From NCBI GenBank assembly GCA_947489315.1, contig CANLCX010000005.1:124001-188000 (forward strand): a DNA stretch of 64,000 bases, in the 5' to 3' direction. This document shows, in pieces, positions 53,169-62,325 of the stretch. Under the pieces are notes generated by a model that was not told the DNA's origin, made no database searches, and saw nothing but the letters and a program-made list of their open reading frames with translations. Source of the stretch: an uncultured Sphingomonadaceae bacterium (GTDB lineage: Bacteria > Pseudomonadota > Alphaproteobacteria > Sphingomonadales > Sphingomonadaceae). The first letter of the stretch is position 1; every line of letters begins with the position of its first letter. The translations under genes were made by a program, and so were the position numbers.

Positions 53169-54385
53169 AACAGGTTTTCACCAACGCGCAGGTCCTAGTT
53201 CCCGGAGCAACGGCACCGCAACCGCTCAACGTGACGACGGACGGTGACCGCATTATCAATGTCAGCGAAAAAGCACCCTCACCGGATCGCGACAATATTG
53301 ATTGCAAGGGCGCCATATTGGCTCCCGGCATAATCGACCTTGGCGTCTTCGCGATCGACAAACCCGCTTTTCATTATGGCGGTGTTACGCGCGCAGCATT
53401 GATGCCGGATCAATCACCCGTGCTCGATCTGCCCGCCATGATCAAACATAATGCCTCAGAGGGCAAACCCGACCTGTGGTCTCATCCCCTTGCTGCTGCG
53501 ACAAAAGGGCTGCTTGGAGCTGAGTTGGCGGAAATTGGCCTGATGAAGCAGGCCGGCGCTCGCGCGGTTGCGACCGGACGAAGCTGGATCGCCAATAGCG
53601 GCATCATGCTCAAGCTGCTCCATTATTGCCGGTCTCTGGATATGCCCGTGATAGTGCACAGCGAGGATAGCGGCCTTACCGCAAACGCCGTTGCAACCGC
53701 AGGCGAAACAGCCACGCGGCTAGGACTATCTAGCGCACCGGCGTCGGCAGAATCCTTATCGATCGCCCGAGATATCGCATTGGTTCGGGAAAGCGGAGCG
53801 CATGTCCATTTTCGGCAGGTGACCACAGCGCAGGGGCTGGACTTGATTCGTCAGGCAAAAGCAGAAGGATTGCCGGTCACATGCGGTATCACCCCTGCCC
53901 ATCTTTTCCTGTCGGATATCGCAATTAGCGATTTTAGAACCTTTGCCAAACTGTCGCCGCCATTGCGGAGCGAAGAAGACAGACTGGCATGCCTTGAGAG
54001 CATAAGAGACAGCACGATTGATGTGATTTCTTCAGGCCATGATCCGCGCGGTCCGGAAGACAAGCGCCTGCCCTTTGCCGAAGCCGAATCGGGCATGGCC
54101 GGAGCAGAGACATTGCTCGCCCTGTCGCTGAACCTCGTTCGGGACGGTTATGTTGATCTATCTCGATTGTTTGAATTGCTGTCGACCGCGCCCGCAAAAA
54201 TATTGGGTGTGGAAGCAGGTCAAATCTCAAAAGGATTTGAAGCCGATCTAATATTGATAGATATTGATGCGCCTTGGCAGGTTGATACCCGCAGGATGGC
54301 AGCAGCAGCTGGCAACACGCCGTTTGACAAGCTACCCGTTCAAGGTCGGGTACGTGCCATATATAAGGGCGGAAAAGCCCTTTAG
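53165..54385 (+). CDS. dihydroorotase-like protein lacking metal ligands (PyrC' type)
   Basis: 406 residues from the ATG at 53165, chosen for the ATGA overlap with pyrB; a longer frame begins inside pyrB. It follows the amidohydrolase plan of dihydroorotase ([60 protein letters not shown]). However, the metal-binding PGxIDxHVHxR reads [12 protein letters not shown], so both His are absent. The catalytic-Asp region reads [13 protein letters not shown] instead of the usual TDHAPH. It is therefore probably inactive and serves, like PyrC' in Pseudomonas, as structural partner of PyrB. An active dihydroorotase should be elsewhere. Confidence 0.88.
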   Translation: MKQVFTNAQVLVPGATAPQPLNVTTDGDRIINVSEKAPSPDRDNIDCKGAILAPGIIDLGVFAIDKPAFHYGGVTRAALMPDQSPVLDLPAMIKHNASEGKPDLWSHPLAAATKGLLGAELAEIGLMKQAGARAVATGRSWIANSGIMLKLLHYCRSLDMPVIVHSEDSGLTANAVATAGETATRLGLSSAPASAESLSIARDIALVRESGAHVHFRQVTTAQGLDLIRQAKAEGLPVTCGITPAHLFLSDIAISDFRTFAKLSPPLRSEEDRLACLESIRDSTIDVISSGHDPRGPEDKRLPFAEAESGMAGAETLLALSLNLVRDGYVDLSRLFELLSTAPAKILGVEAGQISKGFEADLILIDIDAPWQVDTRRMAAAAGNTPFDKLPVQGRVRAIYKGGKAL

Positions 54386-54398
54386 CTTTCCCGCCCCA
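54366..54398. terminator. hairpin between pyrC' and the SPOR/TPR lipoprotein
   Basis: GGGCGG-a-AAAGC pairs with GCTTT-c-CCGCCC around a six-base loop, between two converging genes. It has one internal mismatch and no long T-run. Confidence 0.5.
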
Positions 54399-54419
54399 AT
54401 GTCTTGTAATTGTATCGTT

Positions 54420-55844
54420 TTAGCGTGCAGCGAGTGTTCTTGTCGCTTTGGTGGCCATTTGCGTCGGACGTACTGCTTTGACGTTACGTACTATGCAGCT
54501 TCCGCCTTTCGCTTTAATGCCGGCACACATATCTTTGGCAGACACTTCATTGCCAAAGCCCATTGCGGCCAAACGATAAAGCGTTTTACCGTTCCGCTCG
54601 ATAGGGGAACTTGCATATTGGAACGAGGCCAAATCCGTATTCTGTGCTGACAATATGCCCCAAGCGCGCTTCACATTTTCTGGTGAAGAAAAGACACCAA
54701 GCTGGACCAAATGCTTGTCACTGGTGATGGACCGTGCCCGCGGCGTGAATGCAATTTTCTGCATCACTGGTTTTACAGCTGAAATCGCCTGAACCGCAGC
54801 GGTTTTTGCTGGAGCGGCTTTTACAGCCGGTGCTGGCACGTCAGAAGCTTCAACGATGAAGGTCTTCTTCGGTGCTTCAGGCGCAGGTTTCGCGGCTGAT
54901 GCTTTTGCGGCCGGTTTACTTGCCGGGATAGCGACCTTCGTCACCTTGACGTTGTTTTCTTTGGCCATGAAATCCACTTCGGATTCAGCAACTGGTGCAG
55001 GGCCAACAGCTGGAAGCGGTGTGTCGCGGTCAAAGCTAGCAACTTCACGGCTATAATCTTCCGCAGGACTTGCAACCGCTGGCATTGATGGAGCGGCGTT
55101 CAGCGCCAATCCAACAGGTTGGCCGGGGTCATTGGCGATTGGTTTTACGTTCAACAAAGATGCCACACGCACTTCATAAGCGCCCGGGCGCGCCATTTGT
55201 GCCCATTGCATGATGCGATTGTCGACAGTTGCTGGACTCATATCCTGCATCGCCATCAACTTCGCTTCTTTCCAGCGGCCATCCAAAGCATATGCCAGAC
55301 CCAGATTTTGGCGGGTGCGGCCAGATACACTGTTCGAACGGATAGCATTTTCCAACACATTGATAGCAGCCTTGGAATCGCCGGTCAGCGCCAATGCGAG
55401 GCCATAATCGGCGGTTGGAATAAACTGACGGTTAGCTTCAACCAGCTGCTTCGCTTTATTGGCTTTGCCCTGAGCCAATTGCGACAAGCTAAGGCTCAAT
55501 ATGGTGCGCGCATCGTTCTTGCCCAATTCCATGGCATCAAGAAAACTGCGTTCCGCTGAATAGAAACGACCCGCAGCCATGTAAGACTGACCAAGCAATG
55601 CCCGTGTTTCAGGATCATTACCGACACCGGCAACAGAACGCTCAGCATATACGATCGCGTTCTCGACCTGACCTTTAGAAAGCGCTTTTTCAGCTTTTTT
55701 AGCGTATTTTGCACCATCTTTCACCGTAGCTGGTTTGCTCGATGAGGAAGCGACTGAACCGCCGCCAAAAGGACCACAACCGGTTAGAGTTGCAGAGATG
55801 ACCATGGTCGATGCGGCCAGTTTCAGTATCATATCGCGTTTCAT
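54420..55844 (-). CDS. lipoprotein with TPR repeats and C-terminal SPOR domain
   Basis: 474 residues. A lipoprotein signal ends in the lipobox TLTGC (Cys 23). Residues about 40-200 are TPR-like (ETRALLGQSYMAAGRFYSAERSF, TRQNLGLAYALDGRWKEAK). An Ala/Pro/Lys-rich linker covers about 290-385, and the last 80 residues are a SPOR domain (KHLVQLGVFSSPENVKRAWGIL, then YRLAAMGFGN and MCAGIKAKGGSCIVRN), which binds denuded septal peptidoglycan. It is probably an envelope/division factor. A second SPOR protein is encoded 1.7 kb away across the ParA pair. Confidence 0.9.
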   Translation of the reverse strand: MKRDMILKLAASTMVISATLTGCGPFGGGSVASSSSKPATVKDGAKYAKKAEKALSKGQVENAIVYAERSVAGVGNDPETRALLGQSYMAAGRFYSAERSFLDAMELGKNDARTILSLSLSQLAQGKANKAKQLVEANRQFIPTADYGLALALTGDSKAAINVLENAIRSNSVSGRTRQNLGLAYALDGRWKEAKLMAMQDMSPATVDNRIMQWAQMARPGAYEVRVASLLNVKPIANDPGQPVGLALNAAPSMPAVASPAEDYSREVASFDRDTPLPAVGPAPVAESEVDFMAKENNVKVTKVAIPASKPAAKASAAKPAPEAPKKTFIVEASDVPAPAVKAAPAKTAAVQAISAVKPVMQKIAFTPRARSITSDKHLVQLGVFSSPENVKRAWGILSAQNTDLASFQYASSPIERNGKTLYRLAAMGFGNEVSAKDMCAGIKAKGGSCIVRNVKAVRPTQMATKATRTLAAR

Positions 55845-55880
55845 ATCAATGCCCTCGCAATTAAATTCAATATATTCGGT

Positions 55881-56585
55881 TTATGCAGCGCCGCGTGACG
55901 GAATGCGCTCTGCTAAGTCTTCTAGTTCGGGGATAGTCATCAAATATTCGTCCACAGCTTTGGTTACCAACTGCTGGGCCGAAACATTCTTCACAGCCGT
56001 CGCCAACCGCAGTTTCAGGTGCCTGTCAGCGTCCAAACGTAAGGTAAACGCAGCCTTTGCTTTGCGAGTTCGCGACTTTTGTGCCGGACGAGGCGTTTTA
56101 ACAGGTTGCTTGACCTCGACCGGCTTTTTGCGGCGCGGTGGCGCAACGCCAATACTCGAATTTTCAGCCATCGGTGCTACTTCGCGTGATATCGACAGCG
56201 GAACCGGAACAACGGGTTCAACATTTGCGACCGGAGCCTTTGGTTCTGGCGCAGGAGCAGGTTCTGCTTCGCGCTTCGGATGCTGACTCAATTTGGCAGC
56301 AATTTCCTCCTGCTGTTTCCGGACAGCCGGAACAGGTTCAGGAATTGCGCCTGCTAAAGGATTATAGTGATATTGATCAGCTTCTACTGGTCCGTGGTCA
56401 TCGGTTGACGCGGCTTCATGATCCGGGTTGGTATCATAACCCATATCGTTCCAGCCCAGATCTTCATTTTCATGATCCTGCTCAGTCGGAAATGCCATGC
56501 CCTGACGCCGCATAGCGGGTTTTGCGCCGCCTTTGCGCGCAAGAAGAGAGGATGACAGGGATGCTAATGGTTTAGGTTCGCTCAT
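55881..56585 (-). CDS. proline-rich protein with C-terminal ribbon-helix-helix-like domain, ParA partner
   Basis: 234 residues from the ATG at 56585, chosen because GGGAGGAG lies just upstream; the longer open frame would read back through parA. The N-terminal 150 residues are polar and Pro/Glu-rich without clear fold. The C-terminal 60 residues (KAAFTLRLDADRHLKLRLATAVKNVSAQQLVTKAVDEYLMTIPEL) look like a ribbon-helix-helix DNA- or partner-binding domain preceded by a basic RKAKAA stretch. It follows the ParA gene after 17 bases, the usual place of a ParB-type or adaptor partner. Confidence 0.7.
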   Translation of the reverse strand: MSEPKPLASLSSSLLARKGGAKPAMRRQGMAFPTEQDHENEDLGWNDMGYDTNPDHEAASTDDHGPVEADQYHYNPLAGAIPEPVPAVRKQQEEIAAKLSQHPKREAEPAPAPEPKAPVANVEPVVPVPLSISREVAPMAENSSIGVAPPRRKKPVEVKQPVKTPRPAQKSRTRKAKAAFTLRLDADRHLKLRLATAVKNVSAQQLVTKAVDEYLMTIPELEDLAERIPSRGAA

Positions 56586-56602
56586 AGTCTGTGCTCCTCC
56601 CA

Positions 56603-57325
56603 TTAAGATCCGATGACCCGACGACCGAAATTGCTTCCGGGCCGCGGGACCCCGACATTGGCAGTTGGTGCCATGCCAGGTGATGAAAATACGGTGCGGC
56701 GGAAATTTTTCTCCAACCGGTCGGAAATATAATCCCAAAGCTGCTGGATTTCCTGAGAAGATCGTCCCTGAGGATCAACTTCCATAACGGTACGGCCGTC
56801 AATCATTGACCCGGCGAAATCTGTCCGATGGTGGACCGTGATTGGGGCAACGGTGCCATGCTGTGACAATGCAACAGCAGCTTCCGAAGTGATTTTGGCT
56901 TTCGGCGTAGCGCCGTTAACAACGAATAAAAGCGGTTTACCGGCACGCTCGCACAGATCAACAGTTGCACCCACGGCACGCAAATCATGCGGACTGGGGC
57001 GTGTTGGAATAACAATGAGTTCGGCAACCGAAATAACCGATTGGATCGCCATTGTAATGGCAGGCGGTGTATCAATCACAGCCAGCTTAAAACCTTGTTG
57101 CCGCAAAATCGCTAAATCAGCGGCCAGGCGAGATACAGTTGTTTGCGCAAAAGCAGGCAATTCTGCTTCGCGTTCGTTCCACCAATCAGCCAAAGAGCCT
57201 TGGGGATCGATATCGATCAGAACAACTGGACCGGCACCGGCCAGTTGGGCTTGTACGGCCAAATGACCCGACAAAGTTGTTTTGCCGGAGCCACCTTTTT
57301 GGGATGCCATTGCTAGAACTCGCAC
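56603..57325 (-). CDS. orphan ParA/MinD-family ATPase
   Basis: 240 residues starting at GTG with AAGGGGA upstream. The deviant Walker A is ASQKGGSGKTTLSGHLA (both signature Lys present), the Walker A' Asp lies in LIDIDPQGSLADW, and Walker B is LAVIDTPPAITM. It is shorter than chromosomal ParA and has no N-terminal HTH, like ParA proteins that position chemoreceptors, carboxysomes or plasmids. The lack of a parB/parS or origin context argues against chromosome segregation. It is co-transcribed with the RHH-like protein; cargo unknown. Confidence 0.88.
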   Translation of the reverse strand: MRVLAMASQKGGSGKTTLSGHLAVQAQLAGAGPVVLIDIDPQGSLADWWNEREAELPAFAQTTVSRLAADLAILRQQGFKLAVIDTPPAITMAIQSVISVAELIVIPTRPSPHDLRAVGATVDLCERAGKPLLFVVNGATPKAKITSEAAVALSQHGTVAPITVHHRTDFAGSMIDGRTVMEVDPQGRSSQEIQQLWDYISDRLEKNFRRTVFSSPGMAPTANVGVPRPGSNFGRRVIGS

Positions 57326-57588
57326 TCTATTCCCCTTAGTCTCATCACGGGTTAATCAGGACGTCTGAATTTCTTTCACCGCCTTCTCTGACAGAACAGG
57401 GCTAAAATAGGGTTAACAAACATGTGATGTTTTTTGCCGGCGTGAATTTCATTTTACACGGCGTTAGAATTGAGTTCGGTCGATGCGCACAAATACCGAC
57501 TATAGTTACGAATAATTTGCAAATTGGCGTTAAGACGAAATTACGCATAAGATGCTTTTACCAATTTCAGCAGACTAAGGGCCTAACC

Positions 57589-58620
57589 ATGAGACATTCA
57601 AAAATAGCACGCCATCTTTTGTTGGTATCGGCGGTTTTCGGATTCGCATCTCCCGCGCTAGCCGATGTAAAGGCGGGCGTAGATGCTTGGGGACGTGGAG
57701 ATTATAAAACGGCTATCTCAGAATGGCGCGGACCTTCCGCAGCCGGAGATGCGGACGCCCAGTTTAACATGGGTCAAGCATACAAGCTTGGTCGCGGTGT
57801 CCCCGCGGATTTGGCGCAAGCGGAACGCTATTATAAAATGGCAGCCGATCAGGGACATTTGCAAGCCAGTGATAATTACGGTCTCATTCTCTTTCAGAAA
57901 AAACGGCAGCAGGAAGCTTTGCCCTATTTGCAAGCATCCGCAAATCGCGGGGAGCCGCGCGCGCAATATGTATTAGGTACAGGCCATTTTAACGGTGATT
58001 TTGTCGAAAAAGACTGGATCAAGGCCTATGCCTTGATGACACGTGCATCAGCCGCTGGCTTGCCGCAGGCGACATCCAATATGGCGCAGATGGATAAATA
58101 TATCCCGCTTGACCAGCGCCGCAGCGCCATTGCCCTAGCTGGCCAAATGGAACAGAATGAGAAACGCGTGCGTACAGCACAAGCCGGTGGTTTGCGCCCC
58201 GCTCCATCAAGCGGAGCGCTTCAAACAGCGCAATTGCCTGCCTCTAAGGCTGTTATGCCAGTTCCCGCGCCAGCCCCGACGCCAAAACCAGTCGCTCCAC
58301 CTGTCGTAAAGCCTGCGCCTGCAGTCGTTGCAGCACCCCCAGCGGCAAAACCTGCTCCCGCTCCAGCACCAGTCCGTACGGCAGCCTCGGGTAATTGGCG
58401 CGTTCAACTCGGTGCTTTTGGCGACCAGAACAAAGCCAAATCGCTTTGGAACAATCTGGAAAAACGGGTTCCAGCCTTGAACGGTATGCAACCTTATCTG
58501 GTCGCAGCCGGTTCCGTGACGCGTTTGCAAACCGGCCCATTCGCTACCAAAGCGCAGGCTAGCAAGATGTGCAGCACCGTCAAAGCTTCTGGCAATGACT
58601 GTATTGTGAAGTCTCGATAA
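57589..58620 (+). CDS. secreted SEL1-repeat protein with C-terminal SPOR domain
   Basis: 343 residues from the ATG at 57589, which opens into a signal peptide (residues 1-26, ending SPALA); the longer open frame upstream is leader. SEL1-like repeats follow (AQFNMGQAYKLGRGVPADLAQAERYYKMAADQG, AQYVLGTGHFNGDFVEKDWIKAYALMTRAS), then a Pro/Ala linker (about 215-260) and a SPOR domain (NWRVQLGAFGDQNKAKSLWNNL to MCSTVKASGNDCIVK). It is a periplasmic peptidoglycan-binding protein, probably septal. It is divergent from the ParA pair across a 263-base gap. Confidence 0.9.
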   Translation: MRHSKIARHLLLVSAVFGFASPALADVKAGVDAWGRGDYKTAISEWRGPSAAGDADAQFNMGQAYKLGRGVPADLAQAERYYKMAADQGHLQASDNYGLILFQKKRQQEALPYLQASANRGEPRAQYVLGTGHFNGDFVEKDWIKAYALMTRASAAGLPQATSNMAQMDKYIPLDQRRSAIALAGQMEQNEKRVRTAQAGGLRPAPSSGALQTAQLPASKAVMPVPAPAPTPKPVAPPVVKPAPAVVAAPPAAKPAPAPAPVRTAASGNWRVQLGAFGDQNKAKSLWNNLEKRVPALNGMQPYLVAAGSVTRLQTGPFATKAQASKMCSTVKASGNDCIVKSR

Positions 58621-58639
58621 TATCGATTTGTCTGGCGGC

Positions 58640-59521
58640 TTAGCTGGTTACCCAATCGTCAGATCCAATGCCCTGTATATATAGCAGGGCGGTCAGGTCA
58701 TTATATGCGATCGCCGCGTCAGCCGCAGCTGCGGCCTTTGGCTTTGCATGATAGGCAACGCCCATGCCTGCGAGTGCGATCATAGGAATATCGTTGGCAC
58801 CATCACCCACAGCCATACATTGGTCGAGTATGAGTCCAGACGATTGAGCGCTATGCCTAAGCAATTCCGCCTTACGTTGCGCATCCACAACCGGACCGTC
58901 TAAATTTCCGGTCAAACGTCCATCCGCTTCTGCCAATATATTGGCCTCTGCGCTGGCAAATCCAATTGCCTTTGCCACGGGATCGGCAAATCTGGTGAAA
59001 CCGCCAGACACTAAAATGGTCTTCGCGCCGCGCGCAGCCATGGTCTGAACCAGAGTTGTTGCGCCCGGCATGATTTCGACTTTTTCATTAAGACATTTAT
59101 CAATCGCGGAAAGGTCCAGCCCGGCGAGAAGAGCCACCCTGCCCCGCAATGCTTCTTCAAAATCAAGCTCTCCCAGCATTGCACGCTCGGTGATCTCTGC
59201 GATCTGGTCTTTGATACCCGCATATCCCGCTAGCTCATCGATGCACTCGACTGTGATCATCGTGCTGTCCATGTCGGAGATCAGCAGCTTCTTCTCGCGA
59301 TTCTCTGAGGATTGGACGATATAATCTATTTCAGCGCTATCAGGCTGCAATGCATATCGTGCCGCCGTCAGGTCACCATCAAAATAAATGTCAGCCGCTT
59401 TTTCATCGATAATTTCGCCAATGCGTTCGATCTGCCCACCAGCACTCACTAATCGATCGGTAGCAGAACTTAGCTCTCCCTTTTCCAGCTGATCTACTGC
59501 TATTAGCGTGGCAATGAGCAT
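58640..59521 (-). CDS. serB: phosphoserine phosphatase
   Basis: 293 residues from the ATG at 59521, chosen because CGGAGA lies six bases upstream and MLIATLIAVDQLEK is a natural SerB start. The N-terminal 70 residues are an ACT-like domain. The HAD motifs are LISDMDSTMI (DxDxT), VSGGFTRFAD (motif II) and VGDGANDIPMIALAG (motif IV), with Lys in VDAQRKAELL. It makes serine from phosphoserine. Its first codons overlap the start of divergent miaA. Confidence 0.95.
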   Translation of the reverse strand: MLIATLIAVDQLEKGELSSATDRLVSAGGQIERIGEIIDEKAADIYFDGDLTAARYALQPDSAEIDYIVQSSENREKKLLISDMDSTMITVECIDELAGYAGIKDQIAEITERAMLGELDFEEALRGRVALLAGLDLSAIDKCLNEKVEIMPGATTLVQTMAARGAKTILVSGGFTRFADPVAKAIGFASAEANILAEADGRLTGNLDGPVVDAQRKAELLRHSAQSSGLILDQCMAVGDGANDIPMIALAGMGVAYHAKPKAAAAADAAIAYNDLTALLYIQGIGSDDWVTS

Positions 59522-60446
59522 AAATTCTCCGAACGAAACAAAAGACGTAGCGTTGATCATTGGCCCTACGGCCAGTGGTAAATCCGCATTGGCACTGGAG
59601 CTCGCCAAAAAGCAACCCTCTGTTATCATCAATGCAGACAGTGCTCAGGTTTATGCGGATCTTCAATTATTAAGCGCCCGACCCAGCGAGATAGAAATGG
59701 AGGGCATAAGCCATCGTCTCTATGGTTACATAGACGGCGCAGAGCCATGCTCCGCAGCGCGTTGGGCCAGTGACGCCAAGGCGGAGATTGCCGCAGCCCA
59801 TGAGAATGATATCTTGCCGATATTAGTGGGTGGAACCGGTCTTTATGTCCGTACGCTGCTCGATGGTATTGCTCCGATACCCAAGATCGATCCCGCCATA
59901 CGCTCAGAAATTCGCGATATGGAAGTCGATGATGCTTATGAGGCTCTGCGCATAGAAGATCAGGTTTCTGCAGAGCGATTAAATGCGAGAGATTCGACCC
60001 GGATCAAGCGTGCTCTGGAAGTTGTCCGGTCGTCTGGCAAACCACTGGATCACTGGCATGCTCATATGGCGGGCGGCATCGTTGAGAACATTGTCCTGCA
60101 TCCATTGGTTTTGCTGCCACCCCGGGACTGGCTTTACGAACGTTGTGATCGTCGATTCCAGATCATGCTCGATAGCGGTGCAGGTGACGAGGTTTCGCGG
60201 CTTTTGGAAAGAAAACTGCCCGCAGATTGCCCCGTTATGCGGGCAATAGGTGTCCGGGAAATAAGCGCCTGGATACAAGGGGAGAAAACACTGGAGGACG
60301 CGCAGGTAGAAGCATCGGCGGCTACTCGCCAATATGCCAAGCGCCAATATACATGGTTTCGAAATCAGTGCCCCGATGATTGGCCGCGCCACGAAGAGAC
60401 TATAAATAACGATAATATCGCCAATATTGTTAGATTATTACAATAA
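59514..60446 (+). CDS. miaA: tRNA dimethylallyltransferase
   Basis: 310 residues from the ATG at 59514 (an ATG two codons earlier is also in frame). It adds a dimethylallyl group to A37 of tRNAs reading UNN codons. LIIGPTASGKSALALELAK is the P-loop, and INADSAQVYADL, LPILVGGTGLYVRTLL and ATRQYAKRQYTWFRNQ are family blocks. No in-frame start after the P-loop is possible and none lies between serB and the P-loop other than these, so miaA must begin inside serB's antisense 5' end. No clear ribosome site is seen. Confidence 0.93.
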   Translation: MSINSPNETKDVALIIGPTASGKSALALELAKKQPSVIINADSAQVYADLQLLSARPSEIEMEGISHRLYGYIDGAEPCSAARWASDAKAEIAAAHENDILPILVGGTGLYVRTLLDGIAPIPKIDPAIRSEIRDMEVDDAYEALRIEDQVSAERLNARDSTRIKRALEVVRSSGKPLDHWHAHMAGGIVENIVLHPLVLLPPRDWLYERCDRRFQIMLDSGAGDEVSRLLERKLPADCPVMRAIGVREISAWIQGEKTLEDAQVEASAATRQYAKRQYTWFRNQCPDDWPRHEETINNDNIANIVRLLQ

Positions 60447-60452
60447 TATAGC

Positions 60453-60554
60453 TTGACACAATATATTAAAATATGTAGCGCCGCCCAGTTCAGGCCGGTC
60501 TTACGCATTGCCTTGCAGTGCAGCATCGCCTATCAAACGCCCGCCCTTCGCGGG
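60453..60554 (+). promoter_or_regulatory. ilvB leader: TTGACA box and GC hairpin at the start codon
   Basis: TTGACA at 60453-60458 is a perfect -35 hexamer, but no good -10 at normal spacing follows. CCCGC (60540-60544) and GCGGG (60550-60554) form a hairpin ending eight bases before the ilvB ATG and covering its only purine-rich stretch. I see no leader peptide rich in branched-chain codons. Confidence 0.3.
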
Positions 60555-60561
60555 TTTAACT

Positions 60562-62325
60562 ATGATGATGGAGCTTAAAGTGGCCGAAAAAAGCGGTGCA
60601 GAAATATTGGTTCAAACCCTGCTTGATCTGGGTGTCGACACCGTATTCGGCTATCCTGGCGGTGCTGTGCTGCCAATTTACGATGCCCTTTATGATCATC
60701 CAAAGATTAAACATATTCTCGTCCGCCATGAACAGGCGGCCACTCATGCCGCTGAAGGCTATGCGCGCTCCACTGGTAAGCCCGGTGTTGTGCTTGTTAC
60801 ATCCGGCCCGGGCGCGACCAATGCTGTTACCGGGATTACCGATGCGCTGATGGATTCTATTCCCATGGTAGTCATCACCGGACAGGTAGCGACAAATTTG
60901 ATCGGATCTGACGCTTTTCAGGAAGCCGATACGGTTGGTATTACCCGCCACTGCACCAAACATAATTATCTGGTGAAGCAGCCATCTGAGCTTGCTGGCG
61001 TTCTGACCGAAGCCTTCCATATTGCCACCCAGGGTCGTCCAGGACCAGTTGTTGTCGATATCCCCAAAAATGTTCAGGTCGCTGCCGCTGAATTTAGCTC
61101 GCATAATGGTTTAAAAAACTCCCGCTATCAGCCGCAAGTTGATGGTGACTTCAAAGCCATCAACGAAGCCGCTGAGATGATCATGCAGGCCGAGGCTCCT
61201 ATTCTCTATACGGGTGGCGGCATCATCAATAGCGGTCCGAAAGCCAGTGAAACGTTAGGCCAGCTGGCGGAATTACTGGGCGCGCCGGTTACATCCACTC
61301 TCATGGGCTTGGGCGCTTTTCCGGCTTCTTCCGACCAATGGCTGGGTATGCTGGGCATGCATGGCACCTATGAGGCTAATATGGCTATGAACCGGGCAGA
61401 CTTGGTCGTTTGCCTTGGAGCGCGTTTTGACGACCGGATTACGGGCCGGCTTGATGCCTTTTCGCCCAACAGCAAGAAAATTCATGTCGATATCGATCGG
61501 TCTTCGGTCAATAAAACCGTCCGCGTCGATTTGCCCGTTATAGGTGATGTGGGCCGCGTAATGGAACAACTGCTTGCTGTCTTAAAAGGCCGCAAGTTCA
61601 ATGCTCCTGATTATGAAGAATGGTGGTCACGCATAAAAGGCTGGCGCGCGACCGATTGTCTTGCATTCCCGGAAAGTAAGACCGAGATCATGCCACAATT
61701 GGCCATTCGCAAGCTATGGGAAGCAACGCATGAACGCGACCCGATCATCACCACCGAGGTCGGCCAGCACCAGATGTGGGCGGCGCAGCATTTTGATTTT
61801 GAGAAACCCAATAAATGGCTGACCAGCGGCGGCCTTGGTACAATGGGCTATGGCCTGCCTGCCGCCATCGGAGCGCAACTGGGTGATCCCGATGCGCTAG
61901 TTATCGATATTGCTGGCGAAGCATCTATCCAGATGAATATTCAGGAACTGGCGACGGCCAGCCAATATCGCTTGCCCGTCAAGATTTTCATCGTCAACAA
62001 TGAATATATGGGCATGGTCCGGCAATGGCAGGAACTGACCTATGAAAGCCGTTATTCAAATAGTTATAGCGATAGTTTGCCAGATTTTATTAAACTTGCC
62101 GAAAGCTATGGCTGGACCGGTATATTGATCGATGACCCGGCAGATTTAGAAGCGGGCATTGCAAAAATGATCGAAACTGATGGTCCGGTATTGGTCGATT
62201 GCCGCGTGGCTAAACTCGCCAATTGCTTCCCAATGATCCCTTCCGGTGCGGCCCATACGGACATGCTGCTAGCCCCAGAGGATGTCAAAGGCACGATGGA
62301 TGATAACGCAAAGGCGCTTGTTTAA
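60562..62325 (+). CDS. ilvB: acetolactate synthase large subunit
   Basis: 587 residues from the ATG at 60562, the first of three consecutive ATGs (also 60565 and 60568); a longer frame starts at 60508 but reads through the leader hairpin. The thiamine diphosphate enzyme condenses pyruvate for valine/leucine or pyruvate plus 2-ketobutyrate for isoleucine. VDTVFGYPGGAVLPIYDAL and RHEQAATHAAEGYARSTG (catalytic Glu) are at the N-terminus, GARFDDRITGRLDAF lies in the FAD region, and ThDP binding is GEASIQMNIQEL to NNEYMGMVRQWQ. It overlaps ilvN by one base (TAATG). Confidence 0.97.
   Translation: MMMELKVAEKSGAEILVQTLLDLGVDTVFGYPGGAVLPIYDALYDHPKIKHILVRHEQAATHAAEGYARSTGKPGVVLVTSGPGATNAVTGITDALMDSIPMVVITGQVATNLIGSDAFQEADTVGITRHCTKHNYLVKQPSELAGVLTEAFHIATQGRPGPVVVDIPKNVQVAAAEFSSHNGLKNSRYQPQVDGDFKAINEAAEMIMQAEAPILYTGGGIINSGPKASETLGQLAELLGAPVTSTLMGLGAFPASSDQWLGMLGMHGTYEANMAMNRADLVVCLGARFDDRITGRLDAFSPNSKKIHVDIDRSSVNKTVRVDLPVIGDVGRVMEQLLAVLKGRKFNAPDYEEWWSRIKGWRATDCLAFPESKTEIMPQLAIRKLWEATHERDPIITTEVGQHQMWAAQHFDFEKPNKWLTSGGLGTMGYGLPAAIGAQLGDPDALVIDIAGEASIQMNIQELATASQYRLPVKIFIVNNEYMGMVRQWQELTYESRYSNSYSDSLPDFIKLAESYGWTGILIDDPADLEAGIAKMIETDGPVLVDCRVAKLANCFPMIPSGAAHTDMLLAPEDVKGTMDDNAKALV

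Noticed and set aside
55881-57325. ParA pair as remnant of an integrated plasmid
   Set aside because: No replication, conjugation or toxin genes nearby and no change in codon style; a chromosomal positioning system is more likely.
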